Positions 51,490 to 59,074 of a stretch of 64,000 bases of DNA are shown here, one piece after another. A model generated the notes under the pieces. It searched no databases. It had not been told where the DNA came from and saw only the letters and a list, made by a program, of their open reading frames with translations. A program made the translations under genes and the position numbers. Position 1 is the first letter of the stretch; each line of letters opens with the position of its first letter. The DNA lies in assembly GCA_965263345.1 (NCBI GenBank), contig CBDHHC010000024.1, forward strand, positions 558,001 through 622,000. The letters are read 5' to 3'. The stretch comes from CBDHHC01 sp965263345 (GTDB lineage Bacteria; Pseudomonadota; Alphaproteobacteria; Rhizobiales; CBDHHC01).

Positions 51490-52407
51490 TTACAGCACCA
51501 TGAAATCTGAAAACTGTTTCTGGATAGCGCTACGTATATATTTTGTTAGGATTTGAAATTCATGAGACCGAATAGAGTTTTCCCTCCAAGCTAAACCAAT
51601 AGTACGATATAATGAACGCCCTTTAAGCTGGCGCACAACAACTGTTTTGTCTTTCCTCAATTCTGATTTAACATACAAGCCTGGCAAGATTGATAACCCC
51701 ATACCCATCCCAACCATCTGCCTAAGGGTATCAAGACTTGTTCCCTCATAATCAAACAGAATTTTTGCACCAAATTCCTCACAAATCGTCTCAACCTGCT
51801 CATGAAGTTGATGGCCTGTTTCAAGAGCAAGGATGGATTGCCCATACAGTTTTTTCCTCTCTATAGTGTCTTGTTTCGCCAAACTCCAATCTGCTGGAAC
51901 TGCGATGGAAAGAGGCTCACGAAAAAGAGGTTGCGAAGAGATACCAGATCGCTTAACAGGTATCGTCGTCAATATTGCGTCATATCTCCCATTCAAAAGA
52001 TCTCCTGGCATAACAGAAGGTATACACTCACGAACATAAAGCTTAAGGTCTTTATGGGCTTTGTGCAGCCCAGGTATCACATGAGGGAGTAAATAAGGCC
52101 CAATTGTGGGTGATACACCTAATTTTATAGTGCCAGAAAAATCTTGTATTGTTGTCTTAGCAATATCATGAATATCTTGTACATGCATAAGAATCTGCCT
52201 GGCTTTATTCACAATCTGTTCCCCAACATCCGTAATCATTACAGTTGTTCTACTTCTTTCAATAAGTTGAACACCTAACTTATCCTCCATAGCTTTAATC
52301 TGTGCACTTAACGTTGGTTGTGCCACACCAACTTGATGTGCGGCTTTATGAAAATGGCGCATTTCATCAATAGCAATCAGATATTCCAATTGGCGTATGG
52401 TCGGCAC
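51490..52407 (-). CDS. LysR/OxyR-like regulator lacking the peroxidatic cysteine
   Basis: The N-terminal winged HTH (HFHKAAHQVGVAQPTLSAQIKAME) and the substrate domain are very OxyR-like (GVSPTIGPYLLPHVIP, MVGMGMGLSILPG). In OxyR the reactive cysteine lies in the sequence ...GHCLRDQ...; here the same place reads GHQLHEQVETIC, so the peroxidatic Cys is Gln while the resolving Cys is kept. Classical peroxide sensing by a disulfide is therefore unlikely. GTG 52407 is the best start (GAGGAG 7 bases upstream); ATG 52422 is in frame. Confidence 0.85.
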   Translation of the reverse strand: MPTIRQLEYLIAIDEMRHFHKAAHQVGVAQPTLSAQIKAMEDKLGVQLIERSRTTVMITDVGEQIVNKARQILMHVQDIHDIAKTTIQDFSGTIKLGVSPTIGPYLLPHVIPGLHKAHKDLKLYVRECIPSVMPGDLLNGRYDAILTTIPVKRSGISSQPLFREPLSIAVPADWSLAKQDTIERKKLYGQSILALETGHQLHEQVETICEEFGAKILFDYEGTSLDTLRQMVGMGMGLSILPGLYVKSELRKDKTVVVRQLKGRSLYRTIGLAWRENSIRSHEFQILTKYIRSAIQKQFSDFMVL

Positions 52408-52565
52408 GAGACATCTCCTCATTAATAGAATGCAAAAAACAAAAAAGTTTATTTTAATAGATAATATCTATCAAACATATTTTCAAACCTATTTGAAAAA
52501 CGAATTGAGAAAACAAAAATATAAGGTGTTGAAGAATGAATGTTGATAAGGAAAAGGAGTGTTAA

Positions 52566-52745
52566 ATGCACACAAATGTTACGGAAAAATTGTTGGAAGA
52601 TGTTGATAACGAATTTCTAAACAGCGCAGATTTCCATAGAATAAAGCGAAACGAAAAAGCAATTCCAAGATATTCTCGAAAATTTTGTGAAAGGCACTCT
52701 TACAGTAAAAGCAAACCCTACCCTATTGCAGTCCGTGTTTATTAG
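52566..52745 (+). CDS. small basic protein, 59 residues
   Basis: The frame MHTNVTEKLLEDVDNEF ... PYPIAVRVY is open for 59 codons and preceded by AAGGAG at a spacing of 7 bases, the clearest ribosome site in the area. The second half is basic (IKRNEK, RYSRKFCERHSYSK). A terminator hairpin follows 19 bases after the stop. It lies upstream of and divergent from the OxyR-like gene. I do not recognise it. Confidence 0.55.
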   Translation: MHTNVTEKLLEDVDNEFLNSADFHRIKRNEKAIPRYSRKFCERHSYSKSKPYPIAVRVY

Positions 52746-52764
52746 TAAAAACCATCTAAGAAAG

Positions 52765-52789
52765 AGAGAGCGTTAAAACAACGCTCTCT
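52765..52789. terminator. bidirectional terminator
   Basis: AGAGAGCGTT (52765-52774) and AACGCTCTCT (52780-52789) pair perfectly around AAAAC. It sits between the 59-residue gene and the convergent ugd gene, with T-rich sequence after it on the plus strand and A-rich before it. Confidence 0.7.
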
Positions 52790-52798
52790 TTATAAAAA

Positions 52799-54109
52799 TT
52801 AAAGATCCTCAGGGCGTCCGATACTTGAATAACTCAGGCCTGCTTCACGAGCCACGTCGGCTTGGAAGATATTTCTTAAATCTACAAGAACATCACCACG
52901 CATCGTCTCTTTTAATTTCTTCAGATCAATTGCTCTAAATTCATTCCACTCAGTTAAAACAACTGTAATATCTGCATCCTCAATAGCCTGTTGCACGCTA
53001 TCACACCAGTGAACTTCAGGCAGGAGAGCTTCACCTTGATGCTTACCTTCAGGATCATAAACGAAGACGTCAGCACCTTTTCCTTTCAACGTTGGAATAA
53101 TTGATAAGCTTGGAGCTTCACGCATGTCATCTGTATTGGGTTTAAAAGTAATTCCTAAAATGGCAATCTTTTTATTTTCAACTCCACCTGCAGCTTCTTC
53201 AATACGAATTGCCATAGCAAGCTTACGCTCATCATTAACTTTCTGAACCTGTTCAATCAAAGATACAGGAGCTTTATAATCACGAGCAGTCCGAACAAGA
53301 GCAGACACATCTTTTGGAAAACACGATCCACCATATCCAGGCCCAGGGTGTAGGAACTTTGAACCAATACGATTATCCGCACCAATAGACGTTGCAACCT
53401 CTTGGACATTCGCCCCAACCTGTTCACACAAATCAGATATTTCGTTAATAAAACTGATTTTCATAGCAAGAAATGCATTCGCTGCATATTTAGCTAACTC
53501 AGCAGATTCACGCCCAACAAAAATTACTGGAGCATTACGTAATGCAAGAGGCTTATAAAGGTTTTCCATCACCTTCTTGGCACGAGGATCATCACAACCA
53601 ACCAACACACGATCAGGATGAGTAAAGTCTTGGATCGCAGAGCCTTCACGTAAAAACTCAGGGTTTGAACAAACTGCAAAATCTGCATCAGGGCGATAGC
53701 TTCTTAAACGCTTTTCTATCTCACGACTTGTGCCAACAGGAACCGTAGACTTTGTTGTAATCACCGTAAAATCTTTAAGATATGGAGAGATCTCTTCAAC
53801 AGCCTGGTAAACGTAAGAAAGATCCGCATGGCCATCCCCTCGTCGCATTGGCGTTCCAACAGCAACAAAAACAAGATCAGCCGTTTCAACGGCCTCAGGT
53901 AGACTCATTGTAAACTTAAGACGACCAGCTTTATGATTTTTTGCAACAAGAGTATCTAAGCCTGGTTCAAAAATCGGGATTTCACCAGAATTCAATTTAT
54001 CAATTTTTGATTGATCTTTATCTATGCATGTAACTTCCCAGCCAAATTCACTAAAACAAGCAGCCGACACGAGACCGACATAACCAGCACCAATCATGCA
54101 TATTTTCAT
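52799..54109 (-). CDS. ugd: UDP-glucose 6-dehydrogenase
   Basis: Ugd oxidises UDP-glucose to UDP-glucuronate, a precursor of surface polysaccharides. The NAD-binding GAGYVGLVSAACF motif begins at about residue 7; the catalytic Cys is in GYGGSCFPKD (about 261). The C-terminal domain has ILGITFKPNTDDMREAPS. Length (about 436) is normal. ATG 54109 (MKICMIGAGYVG) matches the family; a GTG at 54124 gives 5 more residues. No polysaccharide genes are adjacent. Confidence 0.95.
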   Translation of the reverse strand: MKICMIGAGYVGLVSAACFSEFGWEVTCIDKDQSKIDKLNSGEIPIFEPGLDTLVAKNHKAGRLKFTMSLPEAVETADLVFVAVGTPMRRGDGHADLSYVYQAVEEISPYLKDFTVITTKSTVPVGTSREIEKRLRSYRPDADFAVCSNPEFLREGSAIQDFTHPDRVLVGCDDPRAKKVMENLYKPLALRNAPVIFVGRESAELAKYAANAFLAMKISFINEISDLCEQVGANVQEVATSIGADNRIGSKFLHPGPGYGGSCFPKDVSALVRTARDYKAPVSLIEQVQKVNDERKLAMAIRIEEAAGGVENKKIAILGITFKPNTDDMREAPSLSIIPTLKGKGADVFVYDPEGKHQGEALLPEVHWCDSVQQAIEDADITVVLTEWNEFRAIDLKKLKETMRGDVLVDLRNIFQADVAREAGLSYSSIGRPEDL

Positions 54110-54369
54110 TATTCTTAACCTCACGCTACACAGAGTATATAAGGGGCGTTAAGCCCTAAACTTTTTAAATTACTAAATCAATGGAGAAACTTAATATATC
54201 ATATAAAAAATCAGACTATGCTTAATTTCCATAGTCTCACTCCAAACCAAATTGTGATACGCATTATTGAATTTTAATACAAGACAAAAAATGAAAATAT
54301 ATTATAGAATTATAGGACATAAACGACAAAACTATAAATTTAACATAAGACAATAAGGTTAAAACAAGT

Positions 54370-54837
54370 ATGCCTACAGAAATAGAGCGTAAATTTCTTG
54401 TAAAAAATACTGATTGGCTGCCTTTAGCTGAGGCACCAATGATGTTCCAGCAAGCCTATCTTGCTGAAACGGAAAATATAAATCTTCGCATAAGAATACG
54501 TGACAATACGTCAGCAAAACTAACAATTAAATCTGCAAAAAGTGGCCTTTCCCGTGAAGAATTTGAATATGAAATCCCTCTTGAAGATGCAAAAGCCCTA
54601 ATGAAACATGTCAAAGGATCCATTATTGAAAAACAACGATACGTTGTCTCACATGAATACCTGCAATGGGAGATTGATATTTTTCATGGCGACAATGAAG
54701 GTTTAATAATTGCAGAGATCGAACTTGCGTCAGAAACGCAAAACATTACCTTGCCTCACTGGATTGGCGAAGAAGTAACGCTGGAAAAGAAATACTATAA
54801 CGCAGCTCTTTCCCAAAACCCTTATAAAAATTGGTAA
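54370..54837 (+). CDS. CYTH domain protein (triphosphate tunnel metalloenzyme)
   Basis: The 155-residue protein starts with EIERKFLV, the ExExK signature of CYTH enzymes, followed by paired beta-strands with Arg/Lys residues lining a tunnel (LRIRIR, AKLTIKS, WEIDIFHG, IIAEIEL). Bacterial members hydrolyse inorganic triphosphate or act on phosphorylated nucleotides. The stop is 2 bases from the convergent ATP12 gene. Confidence 0.9.
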   Translation: MPTEIERKFLVKNTDWLPLAEAPMMFQQAYLAETENINLRIRIRDNTSAKLTIKSAKSGLSREEFEYEIPLEDAKALMKHVKGSIIEKQRYVVSHEYLQWEIDIFHGDNEGLIIAEIELASETQNITLPHWIGEEVTLEKKYYNAALSQNPYKNW

Positions 54838-54839
54838 AA

Positions 54840-55568
54840 TTATACGTCATTAGCAAGTTTAAGAAATCTGGAAATAGATTGCATTTCAACAAACCGCTTT
54901 TCCCGCCTCACATGAGCTTCTTCATCAACACCCCAGTGTTCGCTCTGCCAATCTTCATCGACATGCGCAACAGACCAGACATGATCTAAATCAATATGCC
55001 CCTTCAAATGGGCTAAGGATAAAATCGCGGATCCCAACAATGTTGTCATATTATGCAAACCGCTCAAGATAAAAGCATCATATTCTGAAATATGGTGTTG
55101 CGCATTATCGATTGCCTCTTGTGATTGATCGACATGTAAAATACCCGAAGTGATCTTTAATGATATGGCTAACTCATGCTCAGCCCAGCCTAAGATGGGT
55201 GACCATTTTTCATTCTGCCGTTCAACAAGCTCTTTTGGGCTTTCGGCACGATAGCAAAGCAAATCAGAACTGATATATTTTAATAAGTCTGCTATAATCT
55301 CGTTTTTTCTAGGCTGCACACGATCAATTGCGGTGTTTGCTAATTTAGTTAAAATCATACTCTCAGGATCAAGTCTTTCCCCCTGCACATCCCATTCAGA
55401 ACAGATGGCACTTGCTAATGGTTCGTTGGGGAGATACAATTCTCGTTTGCCGGGTGTCTTAACTGATTTACCATCAAGCAGAATAGCAAAACGATCTTCG
55501 ACAGACTGAACAGTAACTGTCTTGTAAAACTTTTTTGGATATGTTTTTTCTTTGTCACTAGCAATCAT
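54840..55568 (-). CDS. ATP12 family F1-ATPase assembly chaperone
   Basis: ATP12 helps assemble the alpha subunit of F1-ATPase; bacterial copies are almost confined to alphaproteobacteria. FYKTVTVQSVEDRFAILLDGKSVKTPGKREL at the start and AICSEWDVQGERLDPESMILTKLANTAID are family hallmarks, and the C-terminal half ends in the expected acidic WRREK-like segment. Length (242) is normal. It lies after the HAD phosphatase gene on the same strand (47-base gap). Confidence 0.94.
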   Translation of the reverse strand: MIASDKEKTYPKKFYKTVTVQSVEDRFAILLDGKSVKTPGKRELYLPNEPLASAICSEWDVQGERLDPESMILTKLANTAIDRVQPRKNEIIADLLKYISSDLLCYRAESPKELVERQNEKWSPILGWAEHELAISLKITSGILHVDQSQEAIDNAQHHISEYDAFILSGLHNMTTLLGSAILSLAHLKGHIDLDHVWSVAHVDEDWQSEHWGVDEEAHVRREKRFVEMQSISRFLKLANDV

Positions 55569-55615
55569 ATTATTGAACTCAAATTATAAATCTCATCGTC
55601 ACTTAAAACACCCAC

Positions 55616-56281
55616 TTAAGTTTTACAAAAACCGGACAAATGTTCTGCTAACTCTGTCATATTATTTACGATATGATGCGCCTTAGCATCTTCCAACTCA
55701 GCAATAGGGTGGTATCCCCATGAAACACCAACAGATGAAACACCAGCAGCATGCGCCATATCAATATCAAACCTAGTATCCCCAACCATAATTGTAGCCT
55801 CAGGGTTGGTACCTGTCTCTGACATAGCTTGCTCTATCATTGCGGGATGTGGTTTAGAAGGAGCATCATCAGCTGTTTGCAAGGTTACAAAATGATGCTT
55901 TAAATCATATTTATTAAGAACACGAAGAAGACCTTTCTTCGATTTCCCTGTAGCAATACCAAGCAAAACATGTTCTTCACGAGACAAGACTTCAATGACA
56001 TCAACAATACCATCATAAAGCTTATCATTATGCTCCGGATTTTGAACATTGGCATAAAAAGCAGCTTTATAGGTTTCAACCATCAGTAAGAGTTTTTGCT
56101 CATCAGCCTCAGGATAAAGCTTATGAATAGCTTGTTCCAAAGATAACCCGATAATCGACAACACATCTTCATGGCTGGGCGCTACTAATTCATGTGCCAG
56201 AAAAGTTTCGACCATTGCCTGGCTGATACTGAATTGACTATTTGAAATCGTCCCATCAAAATCAAATAATATAAGATTCAT
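55616..56281 (-). CDS. HAD superfamily phosphatase (Gph/PgmB-like)
   Basis: The HAD motifs are LILFDFDGTISNS (motif I, both Asp), IATGKSKKG (motif II), KPHPAM (motif III Lys) and MVGDTRFDIDMAHAAG (motif IV). The helical cap places it in the phosphoglycolate phosphatase-like subfamily. The precise substrate is not known. ATG 56281 gives the natural start. In related genomes it accompanies ATP12, as here. Confidence 0.9.
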   Translation of the reverse strand: MNLILFDFDGTISNSQFSISQAMVETFLAHELVAPSHEDVLSIIGLSLEQAIHKLYPEADEQKLLLMVETYKAAFYANVQNPEHNDKLYDGIVDVIEVLSREEHVLLGIATGKSKKGLLRVLNKYDLKHHFVTLQTADDAPSKPHPAMIEQAMSETGTNPEATIMVGDTRFDIDMAHAAGVSSVGVSWGYHPIAELEDAKAHHIVNNMTELAEHLSGFCKT

Positions 56282-56385
56282 TAAAAACAGCTTTCTTATG
56301 TTAACATACCAGAGCAACCTGCCCTACCAGGCAACCTTAAACCAAAGACAACTAACAGGATTCTTTATAAATATAATAATTTATT

Positions 56386-56670
56386 TTACTTCCAAATACC
56401 ATACCGCCAAGGTGCCCACCAGGCATGCTTGACATTAGTAAGATCTGGCACCGGATCATATCCATGTGTACCGCCCGGGCGACATCGAATAAGGCGAGAG
56501 ACAGTTAACCACCACCCCTTCCACGAACCATTCTTATCAATCGCTTTAATAGCATACTCAGAGCATGTTGGAAGATGACGACACTGCCAACCAAAAAAAG
56601 CCTTAAAGCTATAGCGATAAAGAATAATTGGAGATTTCGCGATAAATCTAACTATTGTACTTAAGCTCAC
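56386..56670 (-). CDS. yidD: membrane protein insertion efficiency factor YidD
   Basis: YidD is a small protein that assists YidC-dependent insertion. The 94-residue chain has the family sequence LYRYSFKAFFGWQCRHLPTCSEYAIKAI and RLIRCRPGGTHGYDPVP, with the conserved cysteines. Its ATG overlaps the stop of the cupin gene by 4 bases (ATGA type), so translation is coupled. Confidence 0.95.
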   Translation of the reverse strand: MSLSTIVRFIAKSPIILYRYSFKAFFGWQCRHLPTCSEYAIKAIDKNGSWKGWWLTVSRLIRCRPGGTHGYDPVPDLTNVKHAWWAPWRYGIWK

Positions 56671-57149
56671 TTGTAGGGTCTTCCATCTTTATGTGTAAAT
56701 ACCCACGCACCATTTTCGTCTCTGCTCACCTTCATATCAATATCCGAATAAAATGCTTTTTCAGTTTTAGCTCGTGTTCCAACTTCCAGTAAAAGAGCGT
56801 TTTTATCTGACTTGTTTATAAGACAATGACCATCAGGGTGCCCGGCAGGAAACCCCACCATCATACCAGCACTGAGTTTTGTCTCACCACTATCAGTTAG
56901 TAATATAACATCGCCTTCCAGAATATAAACAAATTCATCTTCATTCTCATGCCAATGTCTTTGCGATGATTGACTGCCAGGTTCTAAGGTCACGATATTT
57001 ACACCAAATTGAGACAATCCCAATACATCAGTGGCTGCCCGCTTAACACGCCCCTGAAACCCTTCATTATATGGCGCAGGATATACAGTCCCACGTCTTT
57101 CTTCCAAATCATTTTTTGTAATGACGATAGGGCTCTTTATCTCTGGCAT
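56667..57149 (-). CDS. cupin domain protein
   Basis: A single cupin (double-stranded beta-helix) of about 160 residues. The first motif is SQRHWHENEDEFVYILEGDV and the second is GFPAGHPDGHCLIN, giving a His/His/Glu/His metal site. Related proteins are sugar-phosphate isomerase-like or transcription-linked; substrate unknown. ATG 57149 has AGGA 7 bases upstream; the earlier ATG 57167 would overlap the gene upstream. It lies between the NifU-like gene and yidD. Confidence 0.85.
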   Translation of the reverse strand: MPEIKSPIVITKNDLEERRGTVYPAPYNEGFQGRVKRAATDVLGLSQFGVNIVTLEPGSQSSQRHWHENEDEFVYILEGDVILLTDSGETKLSAGMMVGFPAGHPDGHCLINKSDKNALLLEVGTRAKTEKAFYSDIDMKVSRDENGAWVFTHKDGRPYK

Positions 57150-57163
57150 CGAATGATCCTTTA

Positions 57164-57601
57164 TCAAGATGATGAATTTATCTGCTCTATTGCCTTCTCA
57201 ACGGCATCAAAGACAAGCAAAGTAGACGTATGGCGTGCCCTGAAATGTTTTACATTTTCCAATAATGCCAATTCAGACCATTTCCCGTTTGGTGGTGCAC
57301 CATCTTCTTTTAACATTTTCCTCATTTGCTCTGAAACCTGATGAAACTCTGTTATTGATGTCCCAACAATGTACTTAGCAACAATCGCAGCAGCAGATTG
57401 CCCCAATAAGCAAGCCTCGATATCCTGACCAAAATCAGAGATCAGATTATCCTTAATATTTAAATCGACAGTTATTTTTGAACCACACAGTTTAGATTGC
57501 GTGGAAACAGTCGCATCTGGCTTGTCCAAACGCTCTAATTTTGTGATATTACCTGAAATTTCTAACAATTCCGGCGCATAAATATCATCCAGCTCTGTCA
57601 T
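57164..57601 (-). CDS. NifU/IscU-like Fe-S scaffold protein, third cysteine missing
   Basis: The 145-residue protein follows the alphaproteobacterial IscU/SufU-like scaffold type. Two cluster cysteines are present: LCGSKITVDL (about 39) and IEACLLGQSAAA (about 63). The third position, normally in a motif like ARHRCALL, reads ARHTSTLL, so it lacks its cysteine. It may be an atypical scaffold or carrier. It is divergent from folE, an association conserved in this group. A perfect palindrome lies 25 bases upstream. Confidence 0.85.
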   Translation of the reverse strand: MTELDDIYAPELLEISGNITKLERLDKPDATVSTQSKLCGSKITVDLNIKDNLISDFGQDIEACLLGQSAAAIVAKYIVGTSITEFHQVSEQMRKMLKEDGAPPNGKWSELALLENVKHFRARHTSTLLVFDAVEKAIEQINSSS

Positions 57602-57626
57602 TATATCTCCAACAAAACTTGCAGCT

Positions 57627-57641
57627 TACCCACAGTGGGTA
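57627..57641. promoter_or_regulatory. 15-bp palindrome before NifU-like gene
   Basis: TACCCAC and GTGGGTA are perfect inverted repeats around a single A, 25 bases upstream of the gene start on the minus strand. Position and symmetry suggest an operator. The regulator is unknown. Confidence 0.4.
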
Positions 57642-57834
57642 TATATGCATTCATGGGTAAAATCTAAATTCCTTTAAAGGTCGTACTAACACAAGACCAG
57701 AAGAATGAGGAAAGCATATTATATCATAAACTATATATATCAGATATAAGTGCAATAAGAGAAACTTTCTATATATTACAATGCGATAGAAATAGTCCAA
57801 GACTCTCAAAAGAAAATAACTTTATAACAATAAC

Positions 57835-57854
57835 TGTTATGTAATATCATAACA
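57835..57854. promoter_or_regulatory. palindrome upstream of folE
   Basis: TGTTATG and CATAACA form a perfect 7-bp inverted repeat with a 6-base spacer, just before a possible -35 element. Its core resembles the AT-rich TGTTAT/ATAACA half-sites of Fur-family (for example Zur) boxes, but the spacing is different, so identity is not claimed. Confidence 0.3.
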
Positions 57855-57914
57855 CAGGTCCTGTTGAGTTGTAAAATAGCAACAGTTTTATAGTGTGATC
57901 CGTATGAAAGGTCT

Positions 57915-58562
57915 ATGAAAAATATGAATGCTCTTGTGGAACAAAATACATTAGAGGCAGATAAAAGCGAAGAAAATCAGACAAAATCTCAAAGACCCAG
58001 CCGAGACGAAGCAGAAGCAGCTGTCAGAACATTAATATCTTGGGCTGGTGATGACCCAGATCGTGAAGGACTGATTGATACTCCAAAACGTGTCGTGAAT
58101 GCCTATAATGAATTTTTCAGTGGCTATGAAGAAGACCCTGTAAAAATCCTTTCAAGAACATTTGAAGAAGTGAGTGGCTATGATGATATCGTTATGTTGC
58201 GAGATATAGATCTAAATTCTCATTGCGAACATCATATGATCCCGTTCATCGGAAAATGTCATATCGCCTATTTCCCAACGAATAATGTTGTTGGGATTTC
58301 AAAACTGGCACGTGTTGTTGATATTTACGCAAGACGTTTACAAACACAAGAAACCATGACAGCACAAATCACAAATGCAATTCATACGGCTCTTAAACCA
58401 AAAGGTGTCGCAGTTATGATTGAGGCTGTTCACCAATGCATGTCTTTGCGTGGAATTCAAAAACCAAATGTTGCAACGATCACCACACAATTTACTGGAC
58501 TGTTCAAGGATGATCCTGCACAACAGACACGTTTCCTGACATTAGCAGGCGCAACATCATAA
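57915..58562 (+). CDS. folE: GTP cyclohydrolase I
   Basis: FolE converts GTP to dihydroneopterin triphosphate, the first step of folate and pterin synthesis. The zinc ligands are in SHCEHHMIPF (Cys, His) and HQCMSLRG (second Cys). GISKLARVVDIYARRLQTQE and the substrate pocket motif are complete. Length (215) is normal. It is followed by hisI after 30 bases; the pairing NifU-like-folE-hisI is typical for Hyphomicrobiales. Confidence 0.95.
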   Translation: MKNMNALVEQNTLEADKSEENQTKSQRPSRDEAEAAVRTLISWAGDDPDREGLIDTPKRVVNAYNEFFSGYEEDPVKILSRTFEEVSGYDDIVMLRDIDLNSHCEHHMIPFIGKCHIAYFPTNNVVGISKLARVVDIYARRLQTQETMTAQITNAIHTALKPKGVAVMIEAVHQCMSLRGIQKPNVATITTQFTGLFKDDPAQQTRFLTLAGATS

Positions 58563-58592
58563 ACTTTTAAAATAGCATAACAAAGGTACAAC

Positions 58593-59048
58593 ATGTGCGA
58601 TGGCATAAATTTTCAAGATAGGGGAACCAAAGAAGATATTGAATTGGGCACACAGCTTTCACCCAAATTTGCCCCTGATGGAACAATTCCGACAATAACA
58701 ACAGACGCAGAAACAGGTGAAGTTGTAATGTTTGCCTTTATGAACACTCTGTCTCTAAAACTATCTATCGAGACCGGCATTATGCATTATTGGAGCCGAT
58801 CACGAAACAAACTCTGGCGCAAGGGTGAAACCAGCGGCAACGAGCAAACCATTATTGAAATGCGCACAGATTGTGATCAGGATGTAATCTTGGCAAAAGT
58901 CAAAACACAAGGTCACGGGGCTTCCTGCCATAACGGATACAAATCATGCTTTTATCGCAAGATAGATGGAATCGCAAACACAGCCGACCAAGTAAAATTA
59001 AAGTTCCAGGATGAGCCACCTTTGTTTGATCCTAAAGAAGTATACTAG
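58593..59048 (+). CDS. hisI: phosphoribosyl-AMP cyclohydrolase
   Basis: HisI opens the adenine ring of phosphoribosyl-AMP in histidine synthesis. TGEVVMFAFMN, HYWSRSRNKLWRKGETSG and the metal-binding DCDQDVILAKVKTQGHGASCH are complete. This is the monofunctional form (no HisE part). It is the second gene after folE. Confidence 0.95.
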   Translation: MCDGINFQDRGTKEDIELGTQLSPKFAPDGTIPTITTDAETGEVVMFAFMNTLSLKLSIETGIMHYWSRSRNKLWRKGETSGNEQTIIEMRTDCDQDVILAKVKTQGHGASCHNGYKSCFYRKIDGIANTADQVKLKFQDEPPLFDPKEVY

Positions 59049-59074
59049 ATTAAAAATATAAATCGAGAGAATGT

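Larger units (their letters stand above)
57602..57914. other. divergent regulatory region of NifU-like and folE genes
   Basis: The 313-base spacer contains two striking palindromes: TACCCAC-A-GTGGGTA (57627-57641) close to the NifU-like gene and TGTTATG-TAATAT-CATAACA (57835-57854) before folE. A TTGAGT (about 57863) with TTTATA 17 bases later is a possible folE promoter. No RNA gene was seen. Confidence 0.45.

Noticed and set aside
51490..52407. Naming the regulator oxyR
   Set aside because: The peroxidatic cysteine is replaced by Gln and no catalase or peroxidase gene is adjacent.
57835..57854. Zur box before folE
   Set aside because: The half-sites look similar, but the spacing (18 bases for the core) differs from the known 13-base core arrangement.
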